Shown here in pieces: positions 32,470 through 44,800 of a DNA stretch of 64,000 bases. The notes under the pieces were generated by a model. The model saw nothing but the letters and a program-made list of their open reading frames with translations, was not told where the DNA came from and did no database searches. The position numbers were made by a program, and so were the translations under genes. Each line of letters opens with the position of its first letter. Position 1 is the stretch's first letter. Origin of the DNA: Limnomonas spitsbergensis (taxonomy: Eukaryota > Chlorophyta > Chlorophyceae > Chlamydomonadales); the NCBI GenBank assembly GCA_037349105.1, contig JAYJMM010000017.1, forward strand, positions 372,001 through 436,000. Direction: 5' to 3'.

Positions 32470-32815
32470 GTAAACAGCCTCCATGGGGTGTTTTGTGGAA
32501 GGTGTATGCCGGTATGCCGGTAATTAGCCTCCATGGGCAATTTGTGGAGGTTTATGGCTGGTATGCCCATGAAGAACTCCCAGGGTGTACTTTGTGGAGG
32601 GTGTAGGCCGTTTTGCCATTATGCCAGTATGCCGGTAAATGGCCTCCGGGGGTCCTTCTGGAGGGTGTAGGCCGGTATGCCGGTATGCCGGTAGATGGCC
32701 TCCAGGGGGTCCTTCTGGCGGGTGTAGGCTGGTCTGCCGGTATGCCGGTAAATGGCCTCCAATGGGTCCTTCTAAAGGGTGTGGGCCGGTCTGCCGGTAT
32801 GCCGTTGGGGGGTAT
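32470..32815. repeat. 56-bp tandem repeat with nested ccggtatg
   Basis: Units start at 32641, 32697 and 32753 (exact 56-bp steps), with more degenerate units before. Each contains one to three ccggtatg subunits. Confidence 0.85.
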
Positions 32816-33784
32816 TACCGGCATACCAATAGTGTCCCTGGCAGGCGATAACGTAATTTTTTGAAAATGCTAAATTATCATGTTGGTTCCCAAATTGTTA
32901 ACTAAAGCGAGGGGGGGGCAAAAAGAACAAACACAAAAAATCGACCTCATCCCCCTTTTTTGTAGAGCTTAACGAGAGCGCTCCATAGCTGTTTTTATAA
33001 TGTTTTTGGCCTACGGGGGTGATATGGGGGGGCAAAGTTGGGGGTGGGTGGGTGGGTGGTCCCCCAAAAATCCAATATTTGTTTGTTTCCAAACTTCGTA
33101 CATTTTTCTGTAGGTCTGTTGAGGCTGGCAGCGGCACCTATGTGTTCTCCTTGCCAATATGAGTCCATTTACATAATAAATGTTGCTTGAATTACCACAT
33201 TACCCCCTGCCCCCCACACTGAGGGTTTGGTTCCAATGGACACACCCCGAAACCAGCTGAGTCATTCTTAGTTGACTGTTGGCATGTCATCACCTAACGA
33301 ATTGAAATATACCAGTACAGGCGCCTTGACGAGCTGATAAAAACACCACTTACATGCCGTGTAATTTTGAATTTTGACTGAGATATTTGATTTCCAAAGG
33401 GTTCCGGAGGCGGGGGTGGGGTCGGGTGGGTGGGTGGCAGGCTCGTTGGGTGCTCGTTTTTGGGGGGGGGGACTAAAGCTTAATTTGTACAGTGAGAACT
33501 CGTTGGACTGCCTTTTAGTGAGGAAATTAAGTTTTTAAAACCAGCTTTCTCAACTCGTTAGGATTAACTGGCCAACTTCCTTACACCAGCCACACATGGA
33601 TCTGTCTCAGACCAGAATTAAGCCAGCCGTCGCATCCATCTGAAACAAAGATCATCATGTCGTTGTTCTCCACCCCTGCGCCTCTATCCACTTAACCAGT
33701 CTAACCACATTCCCAGAAAGGGGCTTAGCAAATCAAACAAAACACAGCACTTTCCGGGCTTTTACAACCCTACACTATTCCCCA

Positions 33785-34365
33785 TACCCCCTGGTTTAGC
33801 GTCCGTATGGGTTTCATTGTCCACTTACCCAGAACTCAATCCGGGTATGACGCCATTGTGGTGTTTGTGGACCCTCTCACTAAAATGGTTCACATGGCGC
33901 CCACCCACACCACAGTAACAAAGGAAGGTACATCACATACTTAGTTCCTTCTTTACTCCCTTCTGAACTGTTAAGCGCCCATGCGGCCGAGCTTTCAAAA
34001 TATTAAATTGAGACGTACAGATGACACCGGTAGCACACCCAAGCTTATACCCAAGTGGATATGACCTTTGACTATCACTGCAACAATGGGTGTTGTTGCA
34101 TACCAATTGGAACTACCGGTACCCACTTATATGGGAATTCATGATGTGTTCCATGCGTCATTATTATAAAATCCTTTATATTCTGATTGCTGGGTGCAAC
34201 CGCCATATCCCATTGTCTGTGCATAGAACAATGAAGCATACTATTTTCATCGAATGGATCCTCGATCATCGCGTTCATAAGCGCGGACGCCGCTCTTTCC
34301 GAGAATATCTCGTGAAGTAGCAGGGCTATGGTTCTGAGCATAATACTTGGAAACCTTAATCCAGC
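33785..34365 (+). mobile_element. Ty3/gypsy chromovirus relic (integrase core and chromodomain pieces)
   Basis: 33785-33930 encodes an integrase-core segment (VVFVDPLTKMVHMAPTHTT type) in which the first catalytic Asp has become Gly (reads RMGFIV where RMDFI is usual). After a family A insertion near 33970, 34095-34170 encodes the linker that normally precedes a chromodomain (YQLELPV, then IHDVFHASLL). About 34235-34365 encodes a chromodomain (ILDHRVHKRGRR, then EYLVK, a stop in place of Trp, and QGYGSEHNTW). Stops and frame changes show it is dead. Confidence 0.8.
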
Positions 34366-35939
34366 CTATCTGAGACTACTTACTCACTTGGCTATTTATT
34401 GGAATTACGTTGGTCTAACCCCCGACCACATAATTGACGAGGTAATTATATCACTTATTGTGATTGAGTACATATGCCTATACCACTGCACGTAAGGGAC
34501 AACAGGCATAATGGAATGTCTATCCCAAGAATGGAAAATAGCAATTCAGCTCAACCCAAACACAAAGTGGGGAGTGGCAGTGACACGTTGGCAAGTCAAT
34601 AGGCCAGTGTAGTGCGTTTCATAGACAAAATCGACCTTGTCCGAATTCGATTATTTTGTTCGGAATTTTCAGAGGGGGTCAGACGTCCAGTAGAAGACCC
34701 TCCACCAAAAAATGGAGTCGGAAATCCATGTTCTGGTTCCGGGGCGGGGTTTTCAGTGCCTCAGTGTTTTAAATCGACCCGAAATCAGTGCACAGCCTGT
34801 CCTAGCGACGTCGGGACTTGGAGATGCGCACTGCTACTTTGGAACAAGCTTATTTGCGTACGTATGTAGACTACCGGTACTGCACATCTTAAAACTGGTG
34901 TACAAAGCTCTGAAACGACAACAATTTGCCTCAAATGGCTGTTTGGGGGGCAAAACAGATCATTTGCCCCATGAAGGCCTCAATACAATTTGTGTCTGCA
35001 AGAACTTGGCAAATCCTTAAAATATAAGCTTCAATATATAAATGTACCAAAATCTGTATCTAACTATGCTCGTCAGTCCTCGTTGTACCGCTTTGGCATG
35101 CCTGCGCCACGGGAAATGTGTGCCCTCCCTCCCCCCCCGCTGCCCCCTCGCCCTCGCCGCCGCTGCTTCCTTTAGACAAGACCCTTTCCACCTCACCAGC
35201 ACCATCTACCCGCTACCTCTTCCCTGCTACATTGGCGGGCCTGAGCTCTAGTGCGCGGGAGAGGGCTCTAGTGTGCGGGGATGGGGCAACAACGGTTCTT
35301 GCATATACATCGGAATTGCTGATGCTAGGGCCTAACTCCTCATGAACTTGCTTGACACCCCGCCTCTGATCGGTCTCAACCCTCCCAGCCTTGATCTCCT
35401 TGGCGACCAGGAGAAGCCCGCTGGTGTGCGCGCGCATGTGCTCAATTGGCAAGAAGTCCTCGTCGCCCTCCTCCCCATCCTCCTCATCTACCTCATCACA
35501 GTCATCTGCCCCAACTACTACTGTAGGTCAGACAGCTGCTGGTACAGGTCAGCCATCATGGTGTGCCGTGGACACTCTAAGGGCCGACATCGGACAAGTC
35601 AACAGCCGGCCTTGGACGGGACATGAGCCGGACAATGATGGACCACGGCCCCGAAAACATTTCCGAAGAGATGACGAATAACAAGCGGCCAAAGCATATG
35701 CATGTGGAAAATGCCGGTGAGAGTACGGTGGGAGTACGGTGAGAGTACGGTGGGAGTACGGTGAGAGTACGGTGGGATTGCGGTAGGAGTACGGTGGGAG
35801 CGAGTACGGTGAGAGTGCGGTGGGAGTACGGTGAGAGTGCGGTGGGAGTACGATATATGTTGCTAAACAATAGATGAAGCAACCTTCAATAAACAGTTGC
35901 ATTGATTGTGCACCAATTTGTCGCAATTGAGCAGCTTGA
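34366..35939. other. Unassigned intergenic stretch
   Basis: No convincing gene. A plus frame at 35391-35681 encodes a Ser/Thr-rich then Arg/Asp-rich peptide that could be remnant ORF1 of a retroelement. 35715-35865 is a tandem repeat of gagagtacggtggg type, period 11-12. Confidence 0.45.
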
Positions 35940-36185
35940 TGTGTGGGTCGCTTCGAACTCCATCCTCTAGCTGCTCTTGAGGCGGCCTTCATGGGTCCGT
36001 GGGTCGCCTCAAGCTCCATCTTGAAGTTGCTCCTGAGGCATCTCACATGTACTGGCTGCATCTTTCTTGAGGCATACATTCCATGCGCAACGGGCAGCTG
36101 CAGGCCGTGGCAAATTGCATGCGGCCTTTGTGGATTTCACCAAGGCCTATGACTGTGTGCCACATGAGCAGCTATGGTGCCGCAA
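35940..36185 (+). mobile_element. Non-LTR retrotransposon fragment (start of reverse transcriptase)
   Basis: Nearly identical to 38520-38755. It encodes HAAFVDFTKAYDCVPHEQLW, the conserved AF.D..KAYD.V region of non-LTR reverse transcriptases with its catalytic Asp. It is cut off shortly after and is followed by the MITE at 36327. Confidence 0.75.
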
Positions 36186-36326
36186 CCATGCTCCTCCTAG
36201 GCTCACATTATATCTCTGCTTGGATTATTTGTTTGGACATTTCTGTTGATTTCTTCCCTCTTTCGCAGCCGTGCCTCAATCCCTTCTCTCACGTTGTGAG
36301 CGCCGCAACCGTCAGCCTGCTAGGTG

Positions 36327-36512
36327 CAGGGTAACCTGGTACGGAAATACGGTACGGTCATACGTTACGGTACGGGTACGGTACGGTACGGGATTTTTGG
36401 ATGGGCTAGTCAGAAAATGGACAATACGGTAGTTCCGAGCGGTACGGTACGGCCAAACGGTACGGATACGGTACGGATTTTTTCGCCAATACGGCCGTAC
36501 TGTGTAACCCTG
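36327..36512. mobile_element. hAT-type MITE with perfect 8-bp target-site duplication
   Basis: The element begins cagggtaac and ends gtaaccctg (inverted). It is flanked on both sides by gctaggtg (36319-36326 and 36513-36520), an exact 8-bp target duplication. TIRs starting CAGGG and 8-bp duplications are typical of hAT transposons. The 186-bp body is filled with tacggtacgg repeats. No coding capacity. Confidence 0.92.
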
Positions 36513-38514
36513 GCTAGGTGGCCCTACCTGCACCATGATCATGGGACGCCCTGATGTGACGAGCGCGTACAACACTATGGACATGCCTCACCACTGTAAT
36601 CAGTTCCATATGGGCATTTCACTGGTCAATGACGGGCCCTTCTCAAAACGGCCCAGTCGCGTGTGCGCCTAAGTTAAGAGTTGGGAGGAAAGATGGAGAC
36701 AAACACAAGGGGGCATAACAAGAAATGAGGAAAAGTGGGAAAGAAAGTGAAGGAACAAAACAAAAGGCGAGAAAAGAACTACAAATTATACAAAGGAAAT
36801 GTCCAGCCTCTGAAAACGTCTAGGCCTCAAAGATATCTACCACGTCCTCCACAAAGGCAAGGGCATCCCACCCAAGCATGTCCCGGTAGAACTCTAAGAA
36901 GTCTTTAGCACCGTTCGGAGGACATGCCCATCCCCACACCCTAAATTGTCTTGCACGCTGGGGCATTGAAAGCATGCAGGTTTGCGTACAGAATGCAGGC
37001 TACGGTGCTTAGCTGCGATCTTGGCCATGAAGAACACCGTTGTGAGATGACTGACGGATCCTGTACCAGATGGGTGGCTGCCTCAAAGCTTGCATCGCCT
37101 CAGTCGGACGAGCAGATGACAAAAATATCATGCACCAAATGTGGGTCTGCTTGCACCACCTCAAAAGGACAGGACTAAGGACTACCTAGACACCTAGTTA
37201 GTCTTCTCAACCCCATTCCCCCCTCTCCTCACTTTGCGACCGTCCAGACTTGATGCAGCACACCCCATTGGCTTTTGGCCATGATGCAGCTCATTCGGTA
37301 GCCATGTCCCATGCTTCGGCCAAAATGGGCGGCTCCCTCAATTCACACTATGCCCCCCCTCTTTGTAACCATGGTGTTGACTCCCTCTGTACCCCCCCCC
37401 CTCCTGTGCACTCCATCTCATCCCGACTGTCCGTCATCACATAACCGTGACATGACCAACCACCCGATCTCACTCATCTCACTCCATCTCATCCTTGTTG
37501 CTATTGTTGCCCGCTATCACATAACCGTGACCTGACACAACCCATCCTGACTCTTCTCATTCCATCCTGGCATCCCTGTTGCCCGTCGTCACAGAACCGT
37601 GACCTGACCAACAAACCAACCTCATTTGATGGCCACTACTATGACGAGCTCACCGCCCAGGCAACCAAGGCTGGTTCAGCCGCGACGACAACCTTTTGAA
37701 ACCCCCGGTCCCAACGGGGCCGGGGACAAGACCAAGAGACGCACACATTTGTATGCCAACGATCACGGCGCCTTCTTGAGTGGCTGGCTGGTGCCCGCAA
37801 TAGAGTTGTCCTTATTGGGGCTCAATCTCACTGCCGCTAGTGTCTTCGTTTCGATTTTCAAACGGCTTCAATCACCCTCATGTCGCAAACAACGGTGGTA
37901 ACGGAGGAGGGGGCGGCGGGATGGGCTCTGGTGGAGGCGGTCCCGATGGCCAAGACAGCGGCGGCCCCGGCGATGGCCTAGGCGGGGGTGGCCCTGGTGG
38001 CTCAAGCGGCGGTGGCCCAGGCGGGGGTGGCCCGGCAGTTGGTCCTGGTTGAGGTGGCCTAGGCGGTGGCGGTCCCAGTGGTTCTGGCGGGGTTGGTCTA
38101 TGCGGAGGTGGTCCGGTGGTGGCCGAAATCGTCGCCGTACCGTATGTGATTATCCCCTAATTCGTCTCACATGTCAATGACGTTACACCACTGGGCCATG
38201 CAGCAAAGCTCGGCCGCGTCGGCGTCCAACAGGAAGGTTGGAAACTAAAGAGGGAGGACAGAGACCCCCTCAAAAACAAAACAAAAAGGCCTAATCCCCA
38301 ATCCAACTACCGGAAGCTAAAGACGTCCGGGCCAGGCTCAAAAGACTTGGCCGCGTGGGCGTCCCACTGTCAGAAAGGGGGGAAAGGATAAAAAATAGGA
38401 AATTTTTGCTCAACCAAAAAGCAGGCACCTGTCCCAAGCGACTGTCCCAAGGTAAGGGCCAAGACAAGTTGGAGAGCTAGAATCCGTATGCAAGTCTCTC
38501 CCGAAAACCATTCT
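36513..38514. other. Intergenic, with family A ends and a Gly-rich repeat
   Basis: Contains family A ends at about 36630-36690, 38176-38232 and 38338-38372 (all minus). 37870-38135 is a ggtgg.cc..gcgg repeat whose plus frame reads Gly/Pro-rich (GGGGPGG) after an unrelated 91-residue open frame at 37626. The Gly-rich frame is ended by a stop at 38052. Possibly a retroelement gag-like remnant; I cannot identify it. Confidence 0.5.
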
Positions 38515-38519
38515 AGCTA

Positions 38520-40060
38520 CAAACTGAGGCAGCCGTCATGGGTCGCCTCTTACTCCATCTTCTAGCTGCTCCTGAGGCGGCCTTCATGGGTCGCCTCAAA
38601 CTCCATCTTGAAGCTGCTCCTGAAGCGTCTCACATGTACTGGCTGCTTTTTTCTTGAGGCATGCAGTCCATGCGCAACGGGTAGCTGCAGGCCGTGGCAA
38701 ACTGCATGCGGCCTTTGTGGATTTCACCAAGACCTATGCCTGTGTGCCACATGAGACAGCACATGTCTGAGCGGCTTCACATACCTGCCTTTGCCTGTTA
38801 CGCGCTGTGCAAGCGCTCTACAAAGGTGCGGTTTACACGCTCATAGACGGCCATAAAAGCACTGGCCATGTGCCTTGCACCCGAGGTATCAAGCAGGGCT
38901 GCCCACTCAGCCCCCTCCTCTTCAGTCTCTATATCAGCGATTCGCAGGGCAAGATCGCAGCCCAGTGCCCGGCAGAGGGCATTGTGATGGGGGCGGTGCG
39001 AAGACTCAGGTGCCTCTTTACCTCATATGCTGATGATTTCTCCCTGCTACCCAGCAGCCCGGCAGGGCTGTAGCACATGCTGGATGCCCTGCATGAATAT
39101 GCGGCTGTCAAACAGCTCAACGTCAGCAAGACAGTGATATCGGAGTTTGGCAGCCGCTTAGCAGCACAACGCTGGCAATCAGCCCATCCTTGCGTGTACG
39201 GCCCCAATAGGATAGCGCTGAAGCGTGTCCAAGAATTCAAGTTCTTGGGCATCATCCAGCACCAGAGCGGCAGCATGAGGAAGGCCATACAAGGAAGAGA
39301 GGGGCCTTTGGCTGCCGCGTTGCAGCGTGTCCGCCGCATGGCCGCCAAGGTGCGCCTCAGGCATCATCTGCCTACACGCATCCGGTTGGCGTCTGTCTAT
39401 GCAGCGCCTGCAACCAACTACGGCGATGTGGTGTGGGCCACCGATCACCTCAGGCCGCAGCATTGCCTCAAGAGCAAGATGCAGTCCAGCTTCCTCCAGC
39501 ATCTGCGCCATGCTGCATGGCTACCTCCGTCCGCTGCCAATTGTGGGGTCATGAGGGAGCTGCAGATCCAGCCAAGTTGGTAGCAGCATGTGCTTCGCTT
39601 TTACAACGCCGCGGTCGCACCAACAGCACAGCAAGACAGCCCACTCATGGCCGCAGCCAGGGCGGCCGACATGGAGCTCGCTGTCAGACAGAACACCGGA
39701 GGGCGCAATTGGTGCAGAGAATTGCTAGGTGCTTTGGAGGAGCTGGAGCTGGGATCAGCCGGCCCAAAACTGCATCAGACAGCGTCTGACGGACCTACAG
39801 CTGCTACCTGTCCCAGAGGTGCTAGCGCTAGTTGATGCAGCATACGAGCGGGTGCAGCTGGATGCAGCTGGCAGAGGGGACCCCAGAGATCCGGCCACTG
39901 AACACCGGTCTACGGCGGCCTACCGCACCTGGTTTCAGTCTACGGCCCGGGGCCGCACCAATCGAAGGGAGTCAATAACGTTACAACTCTGGGCCCAATC
40001 GAAGGGAGTGTGCTTGCGTGCTCACGAACTTGAGGCTGCGGCTCGGCGCCGTCAGCACAG
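38520..40060 (+). pseudogene. Non-LTR (LINE) reverse transcriptase pseudogene
   Basis: One reading frame carries RT motifs in order: FVDFTK (about 38715), LYKGAVYTLIDG, RGIKQGCPLSPLLFSLYISD (38885-38940) and the catalytic SYADDFSLL (about 39025). A thumb/C-terminal region follows (FKFLGI..., about 39240; RIRLASVYAAPATNYG). In-frame stops at 39071-39073 and 39581-39583 and one upstream near 38770 inactivate it, and the frame shifts after about 39835. No endonuclease domain is visible. The 5' part is duplicated at 35940-36185. Confidence 0.85.
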
Positions 40061-40451
40061 CTGACACTTGAGGACGGCGCAGCGGTCGGCAGCGTGACGG
40101 ACGGTGCTGCCAACGGTGTTGGGCAAGAGGAGATGGCGAGCAAGTGGATGATGCGCTGCTTTTCTGCTTCCAGTGCCCTAGTGTGAAGGAGAGGCTTGAG
40201 GAGAGAGGTTGGGCAGGCCACCCAGAAGGCGCCTCAGACTTAAAGCAGTTGCACCAGGGCAGGCTTGGATGGGAGGCTCAGACTTTTGTTGAAGAAGTCG
40301 CTCGCTTTGTTGAGGCCTAGTTTTGTTGTTTTTCTTTGCCTTCTTGGGGAATAGGCTTGAGAGGGGCAAAGTTTACTTCGGGCTGTCTTTTCCTTGGGGG
40401 GGTAGTACTTTCCTTTATTTTCTTCTCCTTCTTTCCCTCTTCACTTACGTT

Positions 40452-40532
40452 TCTTTCCTTCCCATGAGACATCTGGGCGCCCACGCGGCCGAGCCTTTTT
40501 GAGCAGGGCCCAGAGGTGTTATTTCATTGACA
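40452..40532 (+). repeat. Family A end, then family E and a third A-like end
   Basis: Very close to the family A consensus, including the preceding tttctttccttcccatg and tgggcgccca. It is followed by family E at 40630-40805 and a shorter A-like piece at 41078-41125. The rest of 40061-41744 shows no gene. Confidence 0.8.
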
Positions 40533-41744
40533 TGTACCGGTACTGGTAGAAATGGTCCATTGATATAACGCTGGTGGCATCCATACCCAGAGGTTAAGGG
40601 ATCGGATCCGCCACACGTTCTCCTCTCTCCCCCCACCTAGAGCGCCGGGTTCCATGTTCCTGCCCCCTCACTTGGGAGGATGGCATGGCTGCACCATGGC
40701 CCAGGCTGTGCATGGTACCTCGAACTGAGCATAGTCATTACCTATCAGGCCCACGCGTCCAAGCGACAAGCAGGGCCCAACGGGGATGCACCGTTCTAAA
40801 CTGGTAGTTGTGAATGGGCATCATGTATGAATTGAGACCAGTCTCAACAATGCTAGGTATTGCAATCGTTGATATGAAGATTGATACGCGTCTTCTACTC
40901 GTAGCAGTTGTATGCGAGGTTGTATGTAGTGTTTATTCCTGACTACACCCCATGCCCCTATTTTTTCACACCACACACGTGTAGCCTAAGAGCCAAGTCT
41001 TACCATTGCCAAAAAACGAGATTTCATGCATTTGTTTTCTCACCGGGCATCAGTTTCACAAAATTTACATTTGGGTTGGCAGCGCTTTTTGAGCAGGGCA
41101 TTGACGTGTAATGTCGTTAACCAGCATGTAACCTGATGTCACTTAATTGTAGAACGCAGCCAGCACTTTCCTTTTCGATCCCTTTTCCTTTCATTAAACA
41201 ACTCCCTTTTCAAACGTGAGGGCAACTCATCACCATCAGCTATATGGTACACACCGTCATGAGACGGAAACAGCCCACAACAAATTGGCATGGAGAGCGC
41301 ATCATCATCTGCCAGTCGTCTTGGTACGTCAAAAGCTAAATAAGCATCATACCTTAATATACAAGCTGCAAAGACATGACAAATGTAAAAGCTGGTCACA
41401 GGTCACAGCCCAGCTACACGCACAGAAGCTCCCTGTCTGGTCTAGGGACAAAGCACACGGCCTTTTCCCCCGGATGTAGGATATTCAGGACTTTCACCTG
41501 TCCAGGAGGTGTGTCCCCCAGCCCTAATATATGGACTGCGGCCCCCAAATGAGCGAAGCCTCCCTCCCCACACCACGTGAGCCATTCCTAGGCCAAGGCG
41601 TAGAGAGGCGGACAACAGCTACGTCCTGCCCCATCCTCCCGCCATGCAGGCAGTACATGCGCCCCCTCGTCCTGCAGGCATTACACCTCTCCCAGTCCCA
41701 CAGGCAGTACACCCCCTCCATTCCTGCATGCTGTGCACTAATGG

Positions 41745-41830
41745 TATTGGCGCGGACGCGACCTAGGCCCATGCCGCACTGTTTCCTTAACCTTCACGCC
41801 CCTGCGGGGCGTGCTTTTACTTCTTTCTTT
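41745..41830. repeat. Dispersed family G segment with cacgcccc/ggggcgtg hairpin
   Basis: Shared order: ggcgcggac, gcctaggcc, gctgtttcct, aacctt.cacgcccctgcggggcgt, then a T/C-rich run. Other copies at about 12315-12410 and 56868-56930, and inverted pieces at about 12490-12540 and 54600-54700. It sits immediately 3' of the next gene on the minus strand. Confidence 0.7.
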
Positions 41831-41835
41831 CTGCA

Positions 41836-44800
41836 CTACCCGCGGGCCATGCTTCTGACTGAGGAGAAGGGCCGGCGAACCACCATCAGCGCAATCACCA
41901 TCATGGACAGAAAGAACACGGTACGCAGGAGCTGGGCGGCCGGGTTGCGGGCGCTGGCGTCACCCGCCGAGCCAGCAGAGGTTCCGTTGGCTGCTGCTTG
42001 CTTTGCGTCACGGTCCCGCGCTTGGCGCCCCAGGAATGGCAGGCGCTCGTTCAGCCAGTTGCCCAGCCGGCCGATTTGGTGGCGAGTGTGGCCCAGGGCT
42101 GATGTCACCGCATGTCCCTGAGCAAGAGCAGAGGGACAGAAAATGTTCCTTAATGCACTACAGCATCAGGTGAGAATGTGCGCACCTCGGGCAGGGGCCC
42201 CGTGCGACTTTTAGAGCCACAGAAACAGTGCACAGTCTCAAGGTCAATACCTGGAAATATGAAAACACGCAGTCGATAGGTTAGGGGCACTTAAGCTTTG
42301 TGCAGATCACTGCCTTTTCCCCCACCCTTCCTTATCATATCCATGACCCTAAGCCCTCAACTTAAGCAAGCCAGGCTTCTTGCACTTTATCTTGGAAGGC
42401 CCCTTACGGCATACCAAAACAGTTTGGGCCATTTACAATCATGACAGTCAGCTTCATTGCGGGGTCGCGATAATTGAACAGAGCAGAAGTTAGGATACTT
42501 CTGTTTACTGAGCAGCATACCGTCTTTCGTTACACCTCTTGAATGGCTGAGTCCCATTTACTGTGTCAGAGCCCAGCACTGATCACGCACCCCCAACCCC
42601 ATTCAGAGCTTCTTTTCTCGGCTAGAAGTCCAACTTAAGCAGGCCGCCCAGTGGTCGCCAAAGACCCAATTAGGGCCATACCTGGATTGGCCTAAAACTG
42701 GTGGCCAAAGAAGAGCAAGGCTGGCCCTAAATGGGGCCTCTGGCTAGCAGCCGGAGTGTAGCTGATGTGTAGCTGAGTCACGCAAAGAGAAACACTGGCC
42801 CCATTACTTCATGCAATCACCTGTCGTCCGTCGCCGGTTTGGCCAAGAAACAAAATCCAGAGGCTCAAAGCCTTCTTCGTATTTCAAGTGGCAATGAGCA
42901 CACACACAGTCACACATACACATTGCGATACCACATTTTTGGCACTCATCCCCCATCCCAATCCACAAACAGCAGCTAGTTTTAACCCACCCCCTCGAGC
43001 GTGGCTTGCAGGTCCTGTGTATCATCTACACCTCCCAGCTCACAAATTACAGTGCTGCCGTATTTCGTAATAACAAAATTATAGCATTGCAGTGCTGTCG
43101 CGGCGGTCAGACCACCTCTCAGAGTTTCTTTTTTCAGATACGATTCCACCTTGGGCAGGCCGCCCTGCGGCCGCTAGAGGCCCGATAGGGAACACACCCG
43201 GGCCAGCCTACGCCTGGTGGCCAAAGCAGCATGTCTGGCCAAAATGGGACCTCCGTACAGAGGCCGGACTGTAGCAGATATGTAGCTGAGTAAGGGAAAC
43301 CTGAGCTGACGCCACCATCCAGGGGCCATCAGCGGCTACCCCTGGGCCCATAGGGACTAAACCTTCGCCCGCCTCGGCCAGTGGCCCAAGCACAGGGCTT
43401 CCGGCACCAAGCCCTGCAGCTGTAGTCCGGTTGTAGCTAAATTGTGGCTGAGGCACCCTGAAAAGGGCTCTGATGGCACCTTTGTGGAGGGCCCTTACCG
43501 TAAATTTGATTTGCCTTCCCTCGGGTATCAATTAATTATTTATTTTAATGCTGCCCTCGGGGCAAAATCAGTTGTTTAATGCTGCCCTCTGGGCAGATTT
43601 TTTTGTTTAATCCGTTCCCTCGGCACCGAAAATCGCTTAAGAGCAGTGTTAAAAGCCTCACAGCTGCCATGTATTTCATCCAGTTCAGCACTAAAATCAG
43701 CAGAGATAAAATCATCGAGGCACACTGAACAACACTGATGACCCTCAACATGGTGCCGGTACAACATGCAGGCCTCCCATCGATGTCTTTGTAGATATAG
43801 CACCGGCACTACCCGAAATAAATGAGTTCAAAGCCTGCACTTAACTGAGTGGCTGCCCTTGAAGACACACTAAGAGCACCCCTTGCCCTTCCTCACGCCC
43901 CCCTCAGACAATGCTCTGAGCCCCTGTGTATCTAACAGCCAACCCTCCATTGCGCGTGCTCTTTCGTAAGCAGTGGGTGTTGGCCCCAGCCCAGGCTCCT
44001 CAGCCATCATGAAGGCTGGGTCCATGTCAAGCTGGGGACACGATCCCCAAGGGAGCATATCAGATGAGAGATCGAAACCAGAAGGCCATCACATGACATC
44101 GACATAAGAACGCATGTCAGAAGAGAGATCGAAAGAAGAGGGCTGACCAGATGAGAGATCGAAATCAGAAGGCCATCACATGACATCGAAATAAGAACGC
44201 ATGTCAGAAGAGAGATCGAAAGAAGAGGGCTGACGAGGTGAGAGATCGAAACCAGAAGCCATCACATGAGATCGAAATAAGAACGCATGTCAGAAGAGAG
44301 ATCGGAATAAGAGGGCTGACGAGGTGAGAGATCGAAACCAGAAGGCCATCACATGAGATCGGAATAAGAGGGCTGACCAGATGAGAGATCGAAACCAGAA
44401 GGCCATCACATGAGATCGAAATAAGAACACATGTCAGAAGAGAGATCGGAATAAGAGGGCTGACGAGGTGAGAGATCGAAACCAGAAGGCCATCACATGA
44501 GATCGAAATAAGAACCCAGGTCTGAAGAGAGATCGAAATAAGAAAACAGACCCTGTGACATCTTAAGCCATCACGCTAGACCTTGAACGTGCAGCCTCTT
44601 TACGAACAGCGCTTGAAAGCTCAGCTCTATCTTGTACCGGTACGTGAAAAATGCGGTACCCGTTGTACCAGACGTCGAATGGTACGTTATAAACGTACGG
44701 CGACAGGCGGTCGCGACAGGGGCCTCGAGGACTGCGATTTTCGATCTTATTAAATTTTAAATATTTGCGCCCCTCACCCCAAATAATGAATATTTAATGT

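Larger units (their letters stand above)
31410..33784. other. Intergenic region upstream of PCYOX, repeats only
   Basis: Contains the family C element (31745-32260), a family A end (32276-32345), and a 56-bp tandem repeat (32470-32815; ggcctcc, then a tccttctgg.gggtgtagg.cgg core, then tatgccgg). 32830-33780 is AT-richer unique-looking sequence with G or C runs. I see no gene. Confidence 0.55.

Noticed and set aside
43545..43809. Possible RING-like CSVCLDDF peptide
   Set aside because: Only one Cys pair, no ligand spacing for a RING, no good splice sites, and the neighbouring exons already join in phase without it.
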